Source of the DNA: CAIVSN01 sp043778375 | GTDB taxonomy: Bacteria > Patescibacteriota > Gracilibacteria > BD1-5 > UBA2023 | DNA: 33,135 bases | NCBI GenBank assembly: GCA_043778375.1 | Contig: JAYWGH010000016.1 | Location: forward strand, 1-33,135 | Reading direction: 5' to 3' | Shown here: positions 1 through 8,613 of the stretch, one piece after another | Numbering within the stretch: the stretch's first letter is position 1 | Layout: each line of letters begins with the position of its first letter | Program-made: the position numbers and the translations under genes | Notes under the pieces: generated by a model | What the model was told of the DNA's origin: nothing | Seen by the model: the letters and a program-made list of their open reading frames with translations, nothing else | Database searches by the model: none

Positions 1-257
1 TAGACGCTGAATTTCCAGGTGATAGGGCGAGCACGTGTGGCGGACTCATGCAGGCGATCGATCTCACCCAAAAAAAGCATAAGTGACTTGTGATCCTCCA
101 TCACTGTAGTAAGTGTGGTAAAGAGATCACTAATATCCCCGCTCCAGATGATGAGATCGCGGAGTTTATGATGCGACTCCCGGATATACGATTGCAGAGG
201 CAAAAGGGGCGAAAAGCGGTAGATATTTACTCAATTTAGGTATGCGAAATTGAGCAC
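1..257 (-). CDS. Hypothetical protein, N-terminal part only (runs off the left edge)
   Basis: With TGA read as Gly, the minus strand is open from about 328 to the window edge. The segment below about 225 looks like real protein: charged amphipathic helices including RESHHKLRDLIIW and TTVMEDHKSLMLFLGEIDRLHE. I chose a GTG at 257 because AGAGG lies 4 nt upstream; no ATG is available nearby. One in-frame TGA (N-G-V) is used. The start overlaps the start of the divergent gene at 242 by 16 nt, which is unusual, so one of the two starts is probably wrong. I do not recognise the family; the missing C-terminus would be needed. Confidence 0.4.
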
Positions 258-799
258 AAAACCTCTGGGATGTAGCAGGACTCCAAAAACCTGCCACTCC
301 AGTAGTCAGAACGTCACCTCCAACTCAAGTTAGTCGGGTACTTGAGCGTACTCTCGAGCTTGCAGACAGAGCAGAACGAGTAAGACTCCAAATGATCGAA
401 ATAGCTAAAAGAGAGGTAAACACTGCACTTGATATACAAAGGCGGAGTACTATTGAGAGAATAGTACAAGAAGCAGTAGAAGGGCTTCGAGATAAGATGA
501 GTACGCGATTTACTCGGAGTATTGGGAGGCGTAACTCTGTTGCTGAGTATGTAAATGATTTGAGTTTTTCACTCATGTGAGACTGTACGCTTGGTCACTA
601 TAAAATCTCCTTCCGTCTTGTGAAGGAAATATCTGATACCACAGGTCGCTATGATACTCTCTATATTACTGATGGGTACTCGCAAGAGTCTATAAAAGAA
701 AGTCTCAGGAATAAGACACATAGCGGTGTATATGTCCTAACATGAACTATTGTTTCCCTCATTATTTTCCGAGCTATTAAAGATAGTTTCTACAGATAA
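242..799 (+). CDS. Hypothetical helical protein with C-terminal membrane segment
   Basis: Read with TGA as Gly this is a 185-residue protein containing three in-frame TGA codons and ending in TAA. A short Pro/Thr-rich N-terminus is followed by a long charged helix (about residues 30-95, with LERTLELADRAERV and later EAVEGLRDKM). A small mixed domain comes next, then a hydrophobic stretch near the C-terminus (LTGTIVSLIIFRAI) that could be one membrane segment. ATG 242 is the first start in frame. An alternative ATG at 392 would delete part of the coiled-coil-like helix. I do not recognise the family. It is transcribed towards tilS, 35 nt downstream. Confidence 0.6.
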
Positions 800-834
800 G
801 TAATCCCAAATTTGAGTCCATAGGCTCCTCAAGT

Positions 835-1776
835 ATGACACAACACATGTACGACCAAGTTATCGAGCACATCAAATCTCTCACCTCCCCAATCGTCATC
901 GGAGTATCAGGCGGGATTGATAGTATGGTGCTTCTGGCACTCGCTCTGCGTGCTAAGTCTGCGAGCGATATCATAGTGGTGCACATCGATCATGCTATAC
1001 GCCCAGAGAGTCATCTCGATGCGGAGTTCCTGAGAGCATCCTGCAAAGGGCTCGGTGTTGAGTGTGAAGTCATACGAGTGGATGTCCCTAATCTCGCTAC
1101 GAGTAAAAAGATCTCCCTCGAGGCCGCAGGCCGAGAGGCACGATACGCCTGCTTTGAGCGAGTGCGCGCGTGTCACTGAGCCTTGTCTATTCTCACAGGG
1201 CATCACGCGGGGGATCAGGCAGAGACAGTGCTCCTCAATCTTATCCGTGGAAGTCGACTGCGTGGTCTCTCGGGTATGCAGAGCACTCAATGAGTCCTCG
1301 TGCGTCCAATGCTCACTCTTTCAAAGTCAGATATCACTGCGTATGCAACTGCAGAGACAATCCCTTTTGTAAAAGATGCTACGAATACCGATACTGCTTA
1401 TCTACGCAATCGCATCAGACAGAATATCCTCCCGGAGATGGCACTCATCAATCCTCGCATAGAGGCGACTCTGTGTGAGCTCGCGGAGTATGCTCGAGAG
1501 CTCGATCAGGCTCTCGAGGGTCTCATCGGAGTGTATCTCACAGGTGAGAGCATCAGTGAAAAGGAGTTCGCTAGTCTCTCCCCTCTCCTCCAACGAACCC
1601 TCATAGAACGGCTCTACGCTCGAGCTCATAATGAGAGTACGATCGGTCTCTCGAGAGGCAATATTGATGAACTTTGTCGATACATCTCTGAGGCTACTGG
1701 TGGCACGAGCAAGGATCTGGGAAAACTCAAGCTCACAAAAAAAACACGAAAGGTGTACTGGAATTATTGACAATAG
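835..1776 (+). CDS. tilS: tRNA(Ile)-lysidine synthase TilS
   Basis: TilS attaches lysine to C34 of the CAU-anticodon tRNA-Ile, using ATP, so that the tRNA reads AUA. The N-terminal N-type ATP-pyrophosphatase domain shows the PP-loop SGGIDS at residues 25-30. Further family blocks are HIDHAIRPES, SLEAAGREARYACFE, TGHHAGDQAETVLLNLIRGSRLRGLSGM and RNRIRQNILP. The gene is continuous only if three TGA codons (about 1177, 1282 and 1768) encode Gly; otherwise it is cut inside the catalytic domain. It ends at TAG, 313 residues, which is short for TilS and suggests a reduced C-terminal tRNA-binding region. A small lipoprotein gene follows 24 nt later. The identification is firm. Confidence 0.93.
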
Positions 1777-1800
1777 AGTATTGCAAGTATAGTAGTAATG

Positions 1801-2172
1801 ATGAAAACATTTCTCCCCTATATTTTTGCAGGCAGCCTGAGTCTTGGAGGATGTACAAATGATAAGGGTCCCCCTCCCCAACTAGAGTATGCAGAGAATT
1901 GAGTAATCGCTATACTTGTAGAGAAAGTACGACTCAAAGTAGGGAACTGTAGTAATGAAGCAACAGTCCTAGAGCTGGCACAAGAAGGTATTGATATACA
2001 CGAAGATGAGCACTGACTTACTGCTTCAAAAGTACAAAAAATATGTCTGACTCAAGAGATAGAGCCTTACGAGGGTGTAATATTTATAACTGACCGTGGT
2101 CACTATTTCAGTGTAAGTGGGGCAAATAACTCCAAGTATAATAAACTCCACTTCGCTCCGAGTCTTATCTAA
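1801..2172 (+). CDS. Small predicted lipoprotein, unknown function
   Basis: A 123-residue protein (code 25, two in-frame TGA) starts MKTFLPYIFAGSLSLGGC. That is a short signal peptide with a lipobox (LGGC) predicting lipidation at Cys18. The mature part is mixed alpha/beta with no family I recognise; a segment near YEGVIFITDRGHYFSV may form strands. An ATG also lies directly upstream at 1798, so translation could begin one codon earlier. It follows tilS closely and may share its transcript. Its last 8 bases overlap the convergent hydrolase gene. Confidence 0.72.
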
Positions 2173-2753
2173 ATATCACTCCCTTGAGCCCCTCTATCTC
2201 AGGAATTCGTAGATGCCCTCCGCTCTCGATAGTGTGGAGCTCAGCCGTAGGGATCTTCTCTCGGATATAGAGAGCATCAGCGTACGGCACGACCTCATCA
2301 TCGAGTGCGTGCCAAATATGAATATTCTCGGTCCTCCCTGCTATTGCCTCCCAGTCCGCAGGTTCAGTAAATGAGCCCTCATTATAACATGCCGCCATGA
2401 GATGGAGTTGCCGTGCTTTGAGGTTTCTTTCAGTCAGGTACTTGATGAGGGAGTTCCCCCCGAGTGAGTGACCTATCAAAGTGATCTCCACATTGACTGG
2501 CAGGAGCTTTACCAGACGATCCATGTAGAGTCTCCACTCAGTATAGTGTGCATTTATACCACTCGGAAACTCTGGACTATAGACTGTATAGCCACAACTC
2601 AGTGCCTCTTTTTTAATTTTACTTTTCCAGCTTTCGGGGCTGACCTCTTGAGTATATTGTTCTATCCTGTAGTCCTCGGCGATATAGCTATATGTACTCA
2701 TTGTGGGTCTTCCAAGAGTGTCCCCCATGCACGCAAATGAGTACCTTTTTCAT
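2165..2753 (-). CDS. Alpha/beta hydrolase, RBBP9/YdeN-like, with an apparent single-base frameshift
   Basis: The fold is an alpha/beta hydrolase with nucleophile elbow GHSLGG, an acid-loop candidate in HALDDEVVPYADA and a late His in SGGHLRIPE; the substrate is unknown. The expected N-terminus, MKKVLICVHGGHSW followed by NEY, is present from ATG 2753 but in another frame. It hits TAG at 2688-2690, and the rest continues in a second frame from about 2694 (SYIAEDYRIEQYT). Dropping one A near 2694 joins the two. A conservative reading would start at ATG 2728, but that loses the HGG strand. The ATG lies 1 nt after the yidC stop and follows GAGGGA, so the upstream start is probably the original one. 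The shift may be a real lesion or a sequence error. Confidence 0.75.
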
Positions 2754-2754
2754 A

Positions 2755-4002
2755 TTATCCCTCGATGACTGTTTTGGATTTCTTTGCAGACTTCTTGGCT
2801 ACAGGTACGACGAGCTCTCACGTTACTCCCCCATTCGGGAGATGCTTATCAGCGATCTGATTGGCGATTTGCTGTTGTGCGAGCATAAAGAGTGTCCCGA
2901 TAAACCAATACATTCCAACTCCATACGGAAAGTAAATAGTCGATATTCCGATCATCAAAGGCATCCCATAGAGCATGAATTTATTCATAAGATTTGGGTC
3001 TGGCATCATAGAGTTTGGATCTCGAGTGGAAGTATCTATCGCGGGCTTGCCACGCTGAGAGAGCCAGATCTGTGCAAATTGTGTAAACCCAACTATGAGC
3101 GCAAGACCCACTCCGATCACTCCTCCCATCTTGAGGAGATCAACTCCAAAGAAAATGTGCTCGATACGAGTGATATCAAAGTCTTTGAACAAAGTATAAA
3201 AATAGTACACATTACTGTGATCCTGGATCGAGATGAGCACCCAATAGAGAACAATGAGTATGGGAGTCTGGATGAGGAGTGGGAGACACGAGCCGAGTGG
3301 ATTTACCTTTTCTCGCTTGTAGAGCTCCATGAGCTCCATCCCCATTTTTGCCTGGTCTCACTTGAACTTTGCTTGGAGAGCTGCAATCTTTGGCTGTATT
3401 GCCTGCATTTTTCGAGCAGATACGAGCATCTGATGCTGAGGTACGAGGAGAATAATCCGTACTATGATCGTGATCGCGATAATCGCGAGTCCGAGCGAGT
3501 GACCTGGGAGATACTCTATAAGTCCGATGAATAGATTGAGAACTGGAGCATAGAAGAGTGTGGCGAGAAGTGATCGAAAGAATCCTCGTTCCTGTACTTC
3601 TACCGTAGAAGTAAGTGGCTCAGAAATCCCTGGGAGTGCCAGCTTAAACCCTATATTCCCAGGCTTGGTGAATATCGCCGTGAGTGCCGTAAGATCGATA
3701 TCGCCGCTGGATTTTGCTCCTACTTTGATATCTCTACAAAACGCTCCGTCACTCTCGGTAGTGGCAACTGTACGGAGATCCGCGAGAACTGTGAGATCCC
3801 GACAAGTATTAAAAGCGAGCTCTGTATCAGAGGGATTTTGTACCGTAACTTTTGGATAGTTTGGGACTACCGTACTCGTCTTTGAGAGCACAAGATGAGG
3901 AGCAGTCGGAGCCTGCTTGGTCTCTGGCTTTGGGAGAAAAATATTGAGGAGTAGTAGACCAATAAAGGTAACTATGAGTATATTGAGGAGACGATCTTTC
4001 AT
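2755..4002 (-). CDS. yidC: Membrane protein insertase YidC/Oxa1
   Basis: YidC inserts and folds inner-membrane proteins, alone or with SecYEG. The 415-residue product has an N-terminal membrane anchor (about residues 7-24), then a periplasmic domain much smaller than in proteobacteria (about 25-145). The conserved core follows: a first core helix, a Lys/Gln-rich cytoplasmic hairpin (ARKMQAIQPKIAALQAKFKG), then VNPLGSCLPLLIQTPILIVLYW and the last helices near MYWFIGTLFMLAQQQIANQ. Two TGA codons are read as Gly, one in the hairpin and one near the C-terminus, which adds a Lys-rich tail before TAA. It lies 8 nt after rnpA in the classic rpmH-rnpA-yidC order and is followed after 1 nt by the hydrolase. 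Confidence 0.95.
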
Positions 4003-4010
4003 GGGAAGTT

Positions 4011-4415
4011 TTAGAGTTTTGGAGACTTGATAGGAGTGCGGTGCACGATGCGTACTGGAGGGACAGTCGAGGCTCCAGCAAATACTTTGCGCAGGAGATG
4101 ATCTATATCAGCCTCAAACTGGGCAACCATCGCAGAGTCCTTACGGTTACAGATAATTCACTTTTTGACGACTATCGCGACATCAAGTCCAGGGTTTGTG
4201 AGGTATTGCCTCGTCAAATCATAGAAGTTGCGACGATAGAAGTTGCGATCTACACTCGTTTTTGCGACCTTCCCCGAAAGGATAAGACCAAAGCGCGAAA
4301 TCTCAAGTGAGTTTCGGATCACATTCGCGATCGCGAAATTTGAAAAGAAAGGTTTTTTATATTTTAAAACCTTTCCTATTTGATTCTCGGTAAGACGAAA
4401 CGCCTTTTTGATCAT
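4011..4415 (-). CDS. rnpA: Ribonuclease P protein component
   Basis: RnpA is the protein subunit that helps RNase P RNA bind and cleave the 5' leader of pre-tRNAs. The 134-residue product has the family layout: an aromatic-rich N-terminus (YKKPFFSNFAIA) for leader binding, then the basic signature block. That block reads RFGLILSGKVAKTSVDRNFYRRNFYDLTRQYL, a divergent version of the usual RNxxKR motif. The segment DVAIVVKKG uses an in-frame TGA as Gly and continues to TAA. Under the standard code about 50 residues would be lost. It sits 5 nt after rpmH and 8 nt before yidC, and position strongly supports the call. Confidence 0.9.
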
Positions 4416-4420
4416 ACAGA

Positions 4421-4696
4421 CTACTCAGCTACTGCCTTCTTTGCGGTAGTTCCTTTTGAAGGTCTAAATTTCTGGCTAGAGCCTGGGTATCGCACCACTC
4501 GCGCTGTACCTCCAGCGACAATGTGCATTTTGGATTTACCATTCGTCATCTTAAATCGGTTTGGATAACTCACCGCAAGAACATGTCGACCCTTTCGGCG
4601 TCGAGCTGCAATTACCTGAGATCCACCCTTTGTAGTCATACGAGCAAGAAATCCGTGGATTCGGAGTCGTTTTCTTTTTTTGAACTTACCAATCAT
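4421..4696 (-). CDS. rpmH: Large ribosomal subunit protein bL34 with a C-terminal extension
   Basis: Residues 3-40 carry the bL34 core (GKFKKRKRLRIHGFLARM, then ARRRKGRH). The usual N-terminal KRTYQPS is missing. Normal bL34 is about 44-47 residues, whereas this one is 91 because of a basic extension (residues 42-91, including SYPNRFKM, GKSKMHIVAGG and a Lys/Ala tail). It contains no TGA and stops at TAG. It is the first gene of the rpmH-rnpA-yidC operon, with a clear promoter about 20 nt upstream. In many bacteria this operon lies beside dnaA and the origin, but here the other neighbour is a ZIP transporter. Confidence 0.92.
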   Translation of the reverse strand: MIGKFKKRKRLRIHGFLARMTTKGGSQVIAARRRKGRHVLAVSYPNRFKMTNGKSKMHIVAGGTARVVRYPGSSQKFRPSKGTTAKKAVAE

Positions 4697-4716
4697 ATTT
4701 AAAAATTTATGCGCGA

Positions 4717-4744
4717 ATAATAGAGAAAAGTACGCTCAAGTCAA
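4717..4744 (-). promoter_or_regulatory. Sigma70-like promoter of the rpmH operon
   Basis: On the minus strand TTGACT (4739-4744) and TATTAT (4717-4722) are separated by 16 bp. The -10 ends 20 nt before the rpmH ATG, implying a leader of roughly 14 nt. No strong Shine-Dalgarno is seen in that leader. Confidence 0.75.
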
Positions 4745-4830
4745 AAGGAATTGCTCTGAGAGTGTAATTTTGCTCACGAGATTTTGGAGAACGACAAGTT
4801 TGACTATTCTACAGATAATTTTACTCCCCT

Positions 4831-5580
4831 ATGCTAACTCTCCCCGTCGCTATCGCCCTTTGATTTACTCTGCTTGCATCGTTTTCTGGGTATATATTTG
4901 CCAGACGCCACCTCAGTAGTACTTTTCTCGGACTCCTCATCGGAGTTGGCGCTGGAGCGATGACGAGTATCTCACTCACACATATCCTCCCCGAGGCAGC
5001 TCTGAGCTCGCAGTATGCGGGAATAGCATTTTTTATAGGGTTTTGTCTCGTGTTTCTCCTGGATTACTTTCACTGTACGCATCCGCACGCTGGTCATGAG
5101 GAGGCTCATGACCACAAGGAGCATGAGCACTCACATGCTCGGCCTCGATCGGTCATGAGCTTTATAGGACTATTTGTGCATACCGCATTTGACGGAGTTG
5201 CAATCATGAGTGCTTTTGGAGTCTCGGTAGTCACAGGATCTATCGTCACATTTGCGGTCATCATCCATCAAATACCCGTTTCTCTCGCACTTGCGGGGAT
5301 AGCGGTATCATCAAAGTATACCACGAGGCAAGTACTCGCACTCTTTGGAGCTTTTGGTGGATCGGTGATACTCGGAGCACTCATCCTCGGACTTCTCCCA
5401 CTGGGGGCATATGAGCCACTCATCCTCGCAGTTGCAGGAGGAAGTCTCCTCTATATCGGAGCCTCTGATCTCCTCCCAGAGCTCCGTGGACACTCGAGTG
5501 CGGGGGTACGTGTGATACTGAGCTTTCTCCTCGGAGGAGCTATCCCGATCATTGCGCATCTCGCCCTCCACATGCACTAG
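4831..5580 (+). CDS. ZIP-family divalent metal transporter
   Basis: This 249-residue integral membrane protein belongs to the ZIP (ZupT/GufA-like) family, which moves Zn2+ or other divalent cations into the cytoplasm. It has about seven to eight hydrophobic segments. Between helices 3 and 4 is a His-rich loop, HPHAGHEEAHDHKEHEHSH. Metal-site helices are visible as HTAFDGVAIMSAFG and HQIPVSLALAG. ATG 4831 is chosen because the first membrane helix (LGFTLLASFSGYIFA) precedes the next ATG. That helix uses an in-frame TGA as Gly, so a standard-code reading starting at 4960 truncates it. It converges on rnc with 6 nt between stops. The metal specificity cannot be read from sequence. Confidence 0.88.
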
Positions 5581-5586
5581 AATCTT

Positions 5587-6315
5587 CTACTTTGACCACT
5601 CTGCCTGACGAGTGAGTGCATTTTCAGCGGCGACGGATTCTGCCTTTTTCTTACTGGTACCTGCACCCTCCCCGATCAATCGCTCTCCATAGTACACCCC
5701 TATGCGGTAGATTTTATTGTGATCAGCCCCTATCTCCTCAAGGACACGGTAAGTTGGAGTTGTCATATCCCAAGACTGGATAATCTCCTGGAGGTGGGAC
5801 TTTGGGTCTACATGGAGCGAGCTCGCGAGGATGGATGGGAGAGTTGAGATCACATGGGTATGTATAAGATCGCGAGCAGCATCAAACCCAGCATCGAGAT
5901 AGGTACATCCGATAAGCGCCTCGAGCACATTTGCGAGGATATAGGGGTTTGTAGCTCCTCCAGCCTGCGCCTCGCCGCGAGAGAGGAGAATGAGACTCCC
6001 AAGGTCAAGTTTTGAGGATATATCAGCAAGGTTGCGCCCCCGCACGAGCGCTGAGCGAATATCAGTGAGCTTCCCTTCTGCGGCATCTGGGTAAGCACGA
6101 TATAAATAGTCGGTCGTAATCAGCTCGAGGACTGCGTCACCAAGGTACTCCACTCGCTCGTTACTCTCTGCGAGCATATACTCGTTGAGTGCTGAGCGGT
6201 GGTAAAACGCGAGGCAATACGCAGCACTCTGTCGGTACGGAATTTCGAGAGAAATGAGAAGTTTTTCTATTTTCTCTTCAAATGCCGACTCTTCAAACTT
6301 ATTGGATCGTCGCAT
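5587..6315 (-). CDS. rnc: Ribonuclease III
   Basis: RNase III cleaves double-stranded RNA and processes rRNA precursors. The 242-residue product shows the signature NERVEYLGDAVLEL (residues 52-65) containing catalytic acidic positions. Additional endonuclease helices are GKLTDIRSALVRGRNLA and NVLEALIGCTYLDAGFDAA, the latter carrying the second metal-binding Glu. A C-terminal dsRNA-binding domain (about 168-238) ends in GTSKKKAESVAAENAL. There is no in-frame TGA; it stops at TAG. It starts 3 nt after the nusB stop, so the two form an operon. Confidence 0.95.
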   Translation of the reverse strand: MRRSNKFEESAFEEKIEKLLISLEIPYRQSAAYCLAFYHRSALNEYMLAESNERVEYLGDAVLELITTDYLYRAYPDAAEGKLTDIRSALVRGRNLADISSKLDLGSLILLSRGEAQAGGATNPYILANVLEALIGCTYLDAGFDAARDLIHTHVISTLPSILASSLHVDPKSHLQEIIQSWDMTTPTYRVLEEIGADHNKIYRIGVYYGERLIGEGAGTSKKKAESVAAENALTRQAEWSK

Positions 6316-6318
6316 ACA

Positions 6319-6801
6319 CTATGGGGTTACTGTGGATCAAAAAAATAATGGCGCTCGTGGAATAATCGTACTCACGATGGTAGATTTATCATCTCGAACT
6401 TTGCCAAGGACTCCATTTACAAGCTCTCGAGACGCATCATCAGAAAATCTCTTTGCGAGCTCGATCGCCTCATTGATCGAGACTTTTTCTGGGACTTGCT
6501 CACTCTGGAGGTAGAGCATCTCATAGGTCGCGATCACGATCGGGAGGAGGTTGATGAGTGGCATGATCGCTACATCAAACTTTGGGGCATAGTGGGCAAA
6601 TATCGCGAGAAGTGCCCCCTCGTGGCGAATAATACCATCAAACATCTCGATAAAGTAGGGGTCTTCATACGCTTGTCCCACAGGCATCGTGTAGTAGCTC
6701 ACTGCAAAGTCCTCACGACTAAAAGTATCGCCGAGAACTGACCGCGCGTAGAGGGATTGGAGGAGGAATTCTCGAGTCTCACGACGGGTCAGTTTGCGCA
6801 T
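6319..6801 (-). CDS. nusB: Transcription antitermination protein NusB
   Basis: NusB forms part of the rRNA antitermination complex with NusE, binding boxA RNA. The product is all-helical, about 160 residues, and begins MRKLTRRETREFLLQSLYA, the usual NusB N-terminal RNA-binding helix. The C-terminal part VSINEAIELAKRFSDDASRELVNGVLGKV is the family signature. I chose ATG 6801 because the -10 box lies at 6828-6833, so a TTG at 6825 would sit ahead of the transcript start. Reading a TGA at 6337-6339 as Gly adds six residues before TAG, leaving 3 nt to rnc. Confidence 0.9.
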
Positions 6802-6827
6802 GTTCAAGGTCAAAATAATACGCAACT

Positions 6828-6854
6828 ATTATAGCGAAAACGGTGAGAGAGCAA
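6828..6854 (-). promoter_or_regulatory. Promoter of nusB-rnc
   Basis: A perfect TATAAT (6828-6833, minus strand) is preceded by TTGCTC (6849-6854) with a 15-bp spacer. The predicted transcript starts about 20 nt ahead of the nusB ATG and has no obvious Shine-Dalgarno. Confidence 0.65.
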
Positions 6855-6869
6855 GGGGATTACTTATTT

Positions 6870-7739
6870 CTAGGGCTTGAGTGGGATTTGTATTTTATAC
6901 CCCCCTGAAGCTCAGAGCTCTTTTGCAGTATTATTTATAAATAACTGAACCATACTTATCCCCATCTCAAGAAACTCGGGTATTCCCTTCGGATTATAAA
7001 TAACAAAATTTCATATTTCTGGCAAGAGTGGTCCACTACGAATTTCTGCTTTTGGGAAATGAGCTATGATAGTTCGAGCCATTTCTTCATAAAAATCTGC
7101 GGTTTCAAGAGCAAGTGGCACTCTATTTTTATCTGGTTTACTTGTAAGTAAAGCAGCTAATTGTATTTGTACTGTCATGTTAATATATGCAGCATCTCAG
7201 GAGTAAAGAGTAAAATTAATATTTGGAATAAGTTGAAAAATAGTGTCTTTCACTTTCATAACCACTCTCTGGAAATGAATTCCAATAGATCTTGTTTTGC
7301 CACCATAAAATTTCTGGTAGTCATTTGGAGTTTCAAGATGTTCTCATCTGCGAATATCTTTCCAAAACTTGGAATGCATTCAAAACTCTTGAGTCACATA
7401 CTTACCCCATGATATAACATTTGTGAAATCTATTTCCGCATAGGTGTTAAAAGAAGTCTTATTTTGTAAGAGTGCATCTATACTTGGATCTCGGGCAGTT
7501 TTTCTCACCTCTATTTTAGGCTTAAAAAGTACAGGTATCTGCTGAGTATTACGATCAGGTATCATCGGAAAATCAGATGGTAGAAGTGCAGCAGTTTTAC
7601 CAGCAATAGCTGCAGTAATGGTTTCATACCTGAACTGATAACTTAGAGTTCCCGATACTGGATAACCAGCAAAAGTGTTGGATGAAACTTTTACCTGAAA
7701 TACTGATGGCCTTCATGTACTATCATCCATTCAATTCAT
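6870..7739 (-). CDS. Unrecognised 289-residue protein, rich in UGA-Gly
   Basis: With TGA as Gly this is one continuous frame containing seven in-frame TGA codons and ending in TAG. Under the standard code only fragments remain. The protein looks globular and strand-rich at the N-terminus (GRPSVFQVKVSSNTFAGYP, VSGTLSYQFRYET), with later helices (TADFYEEMARTIIAHF) and no signal peptide or obvious membrane helix. The start is uncertain: ATG 7739 gives MNGMDDST; a TTG at 7751 would add four residues and the frame stays open to 7839. It lies after a terminator-like hairpin of the bL32-like gene, so it is probably transcribed separately. Codon use is more A/T-rich than in its neighbours. I recognise no family. 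Confidence 0.7.
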
Positions 7740-7799
7740 ATCAATATACAAAAATATTACTAGTCAAACTATCCTATTCTCGACTTGCTTTTTTGCAAC

Positions 7800-7819
7800 A
7801 AAAAAGAGGCTAAGGCCCC
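7800..7819 (-). terminator. Rho-independent terminator after the bL32-like gene
   Basis: On the minus strand GGGGC (7815-7819) and GCCTC (7806-7810) form a 5-bp stem with one G-U pair around a CTTA loop. It is followed by six T residues and lies 20 nt after the stop of the bL32-like gene. The stem is short. Confidence 0.5.
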
Positions 7820-7838
7820 AACTTAATAACGAGTAAAA

Positions 7839-8072
7839 TTATGCTCGAACTTTTGTTACCTTTGGACCCTTTGCTCGAGGAGTGTAGACCTTACGACCTT
7901 TGTACTCACCTGTTATGGGAGATGCAAAGTGTGCGAGTCCGAGGACATTACCGAGCTTATCGTATTGGAGAACAATAGAGTTCTTGATCTTGCGAGCCTT
8001 TTCAAATAGCCACTTACCGTGACGTTGTCCTGTCTGGACTTTGGAGGCTTTTTTGGGAGGTGCGAAAGTCAT
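7839..8072 (-). CDS. Ribosomal protein, probably a divergent zinc-free bL32
   Basis: A 77-residue, very basic protein starts MTFAPPKKASKVQTGQRHGKW. The order matches bL32: a Pro/Lys N-terminus with KKxSK, an Arg/His-Trp-x-L block (RHGKWLFEKARK), and a terminal TGEYKGRKV. The four zinc-ribbon cysteines of typical bL32 are absent; where they would lie the sequence is VLQYDKLGNVLGLAHFASPITG. A Lys/Arg tail (PRAKGPKVTKVRA) extends it. It has its own strong promoter and a terminator, as expected for a well-expressed ribosomal gene. A structure-based comparison is needed, because the call rests on short motifs. Confidence 0.6.
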   Translation of the reverse strand: MTFAPPKKASKVQTGQRHGKWLFEKARKIKNSIVLQYDKLGNVLGLAHFASPITGEYKGRKVYTPRAKGPKVTKVRA

Positions 8073-8094
8073 AGGTCTGTTATTTAGTGCGCAG

Positions 8095-8122
8095 ATATTA
8101 GAGAATGTGGGTCTTTTGTCAA
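8095..8122 (-). promoter_or_regulatory. Strong promoter of the bL32-like gene
   Basis: Consensus TTGACA (8117-8122, minus strand), a 16-bp spacer and TAATAT (8095-8100). The -10 ends 22 nt ahead of the ATG at 8072. Confidence 0.75.
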
Positions 8123-8160
8123 AAGAAATTTTGGGCGCTTGGTGAGTCTCTCGAGCATGT

Positions 8161-8190
8161 AAAAAGCCGCTCGATGTACGAGCGGCTTTT
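8161..8190. terminator. Bidirectional terminator
   Basis: Perfect 8-bp stem GCCGCTCG (8166-8173) / CGAGCGGC (8179-8186) with a 5-nt loop. It is flanked by five A on the left and four T on the right, so it works in either direction. It most likely ends the leftward two-gene cassette that stops at 8237. Confidence 0.85.
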
Positions 8191-8236
8191 GGGTCAAAGC
8201 TCCTTGCGAAGATGACTTAGGGTAGGGTTAACACTC

Positions 8237-8611
8237 TTATCGAAGCTTAATTCGAAAACTTGTTACCCCTAACCTAACTGGCTTATCAGGCGGCATAAGC
8301 CTCCTGATCTGCTCTGTCAGTGCTTTGCTAGCAGCCAGCTTAGCCACTTCAGTCTTTTTTTCCACTAGCAGATCCTGAAGCGCTTTTTTTGTTTTGGCTT
8401 CTTTCGCTGCTGATTCAGTTTGCACGAGTATCTTTTTCACAGATACCGCAATACTCGGGTGATACATTTCTATAGCCACGATATTCGCTCTAAGAAATGA
8501 GGCTTCCGCTTCGCCTACGAAGCCGTTTTTACTAAAACACTCCGTCATGAATCTAGCCTTACTGCCGAGGTCTGGATCTACGACATGAATGGTGCGAGTA
8601 ATTTTTGCCAT
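8237..8611 (-). CDS. Unrecognised 124-residue protein, second gene of a probable imported cassette
   Basis: The frame starts MAKITRTIHVVDPDLGSKAR (ATG 8611) and ends in TAA. It has a mixed N-terminal half and a long Ala/Lys-rich helix (about residues 60-100, including TESAAKEAKTKKALQDLLVEKK). No in-frame TGA occurs; glycines use ordinary codons, with several GGC. GGGG stands a few bases before the ATG, overlapping the upstream gene's TGA. The ATG is 2 nt after that TGA, so the two genes form a tight pair if TGA was a stop in the source organism. Codon use differs from the CTC/GAG-heavy neighbours. I recognise no family. Confidence 0.65.
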   Translation of the reverse strand: MAKITRTIHVVDPDLGSKARFMTECFSKNGFVGEAEASFLRANIVAIEMYHPSIAVSVKKILVQTESAAKEAKTKKALQDLLVEKKTEVAKLAASKALTEQIRRLMPPDKPVRLGVTSFRIKLR

Positions 8612-8613
8612 GA

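Noticed and set aside
2692..3534. Long rightward open frame opposite yidC
   Set aside because: It is antisense to a well-recognised gene, and its translation is Glu/Arg/His-rich with no family features; it arises from the strong codon bias.
4421..4831. Replication origin next to rpmH
   Set aside because: The rpmH-rnpA-yidC order is suggestive, but there is no dnaA and I found no cluster of DnaA boxes.
7839..8072. Ribosomal protein bL27
   Set aside because: The size and basic character fit, but the conserved bL27 N-terminus (KKAGGST) is absent; bL32-like start and end motifs fit better.
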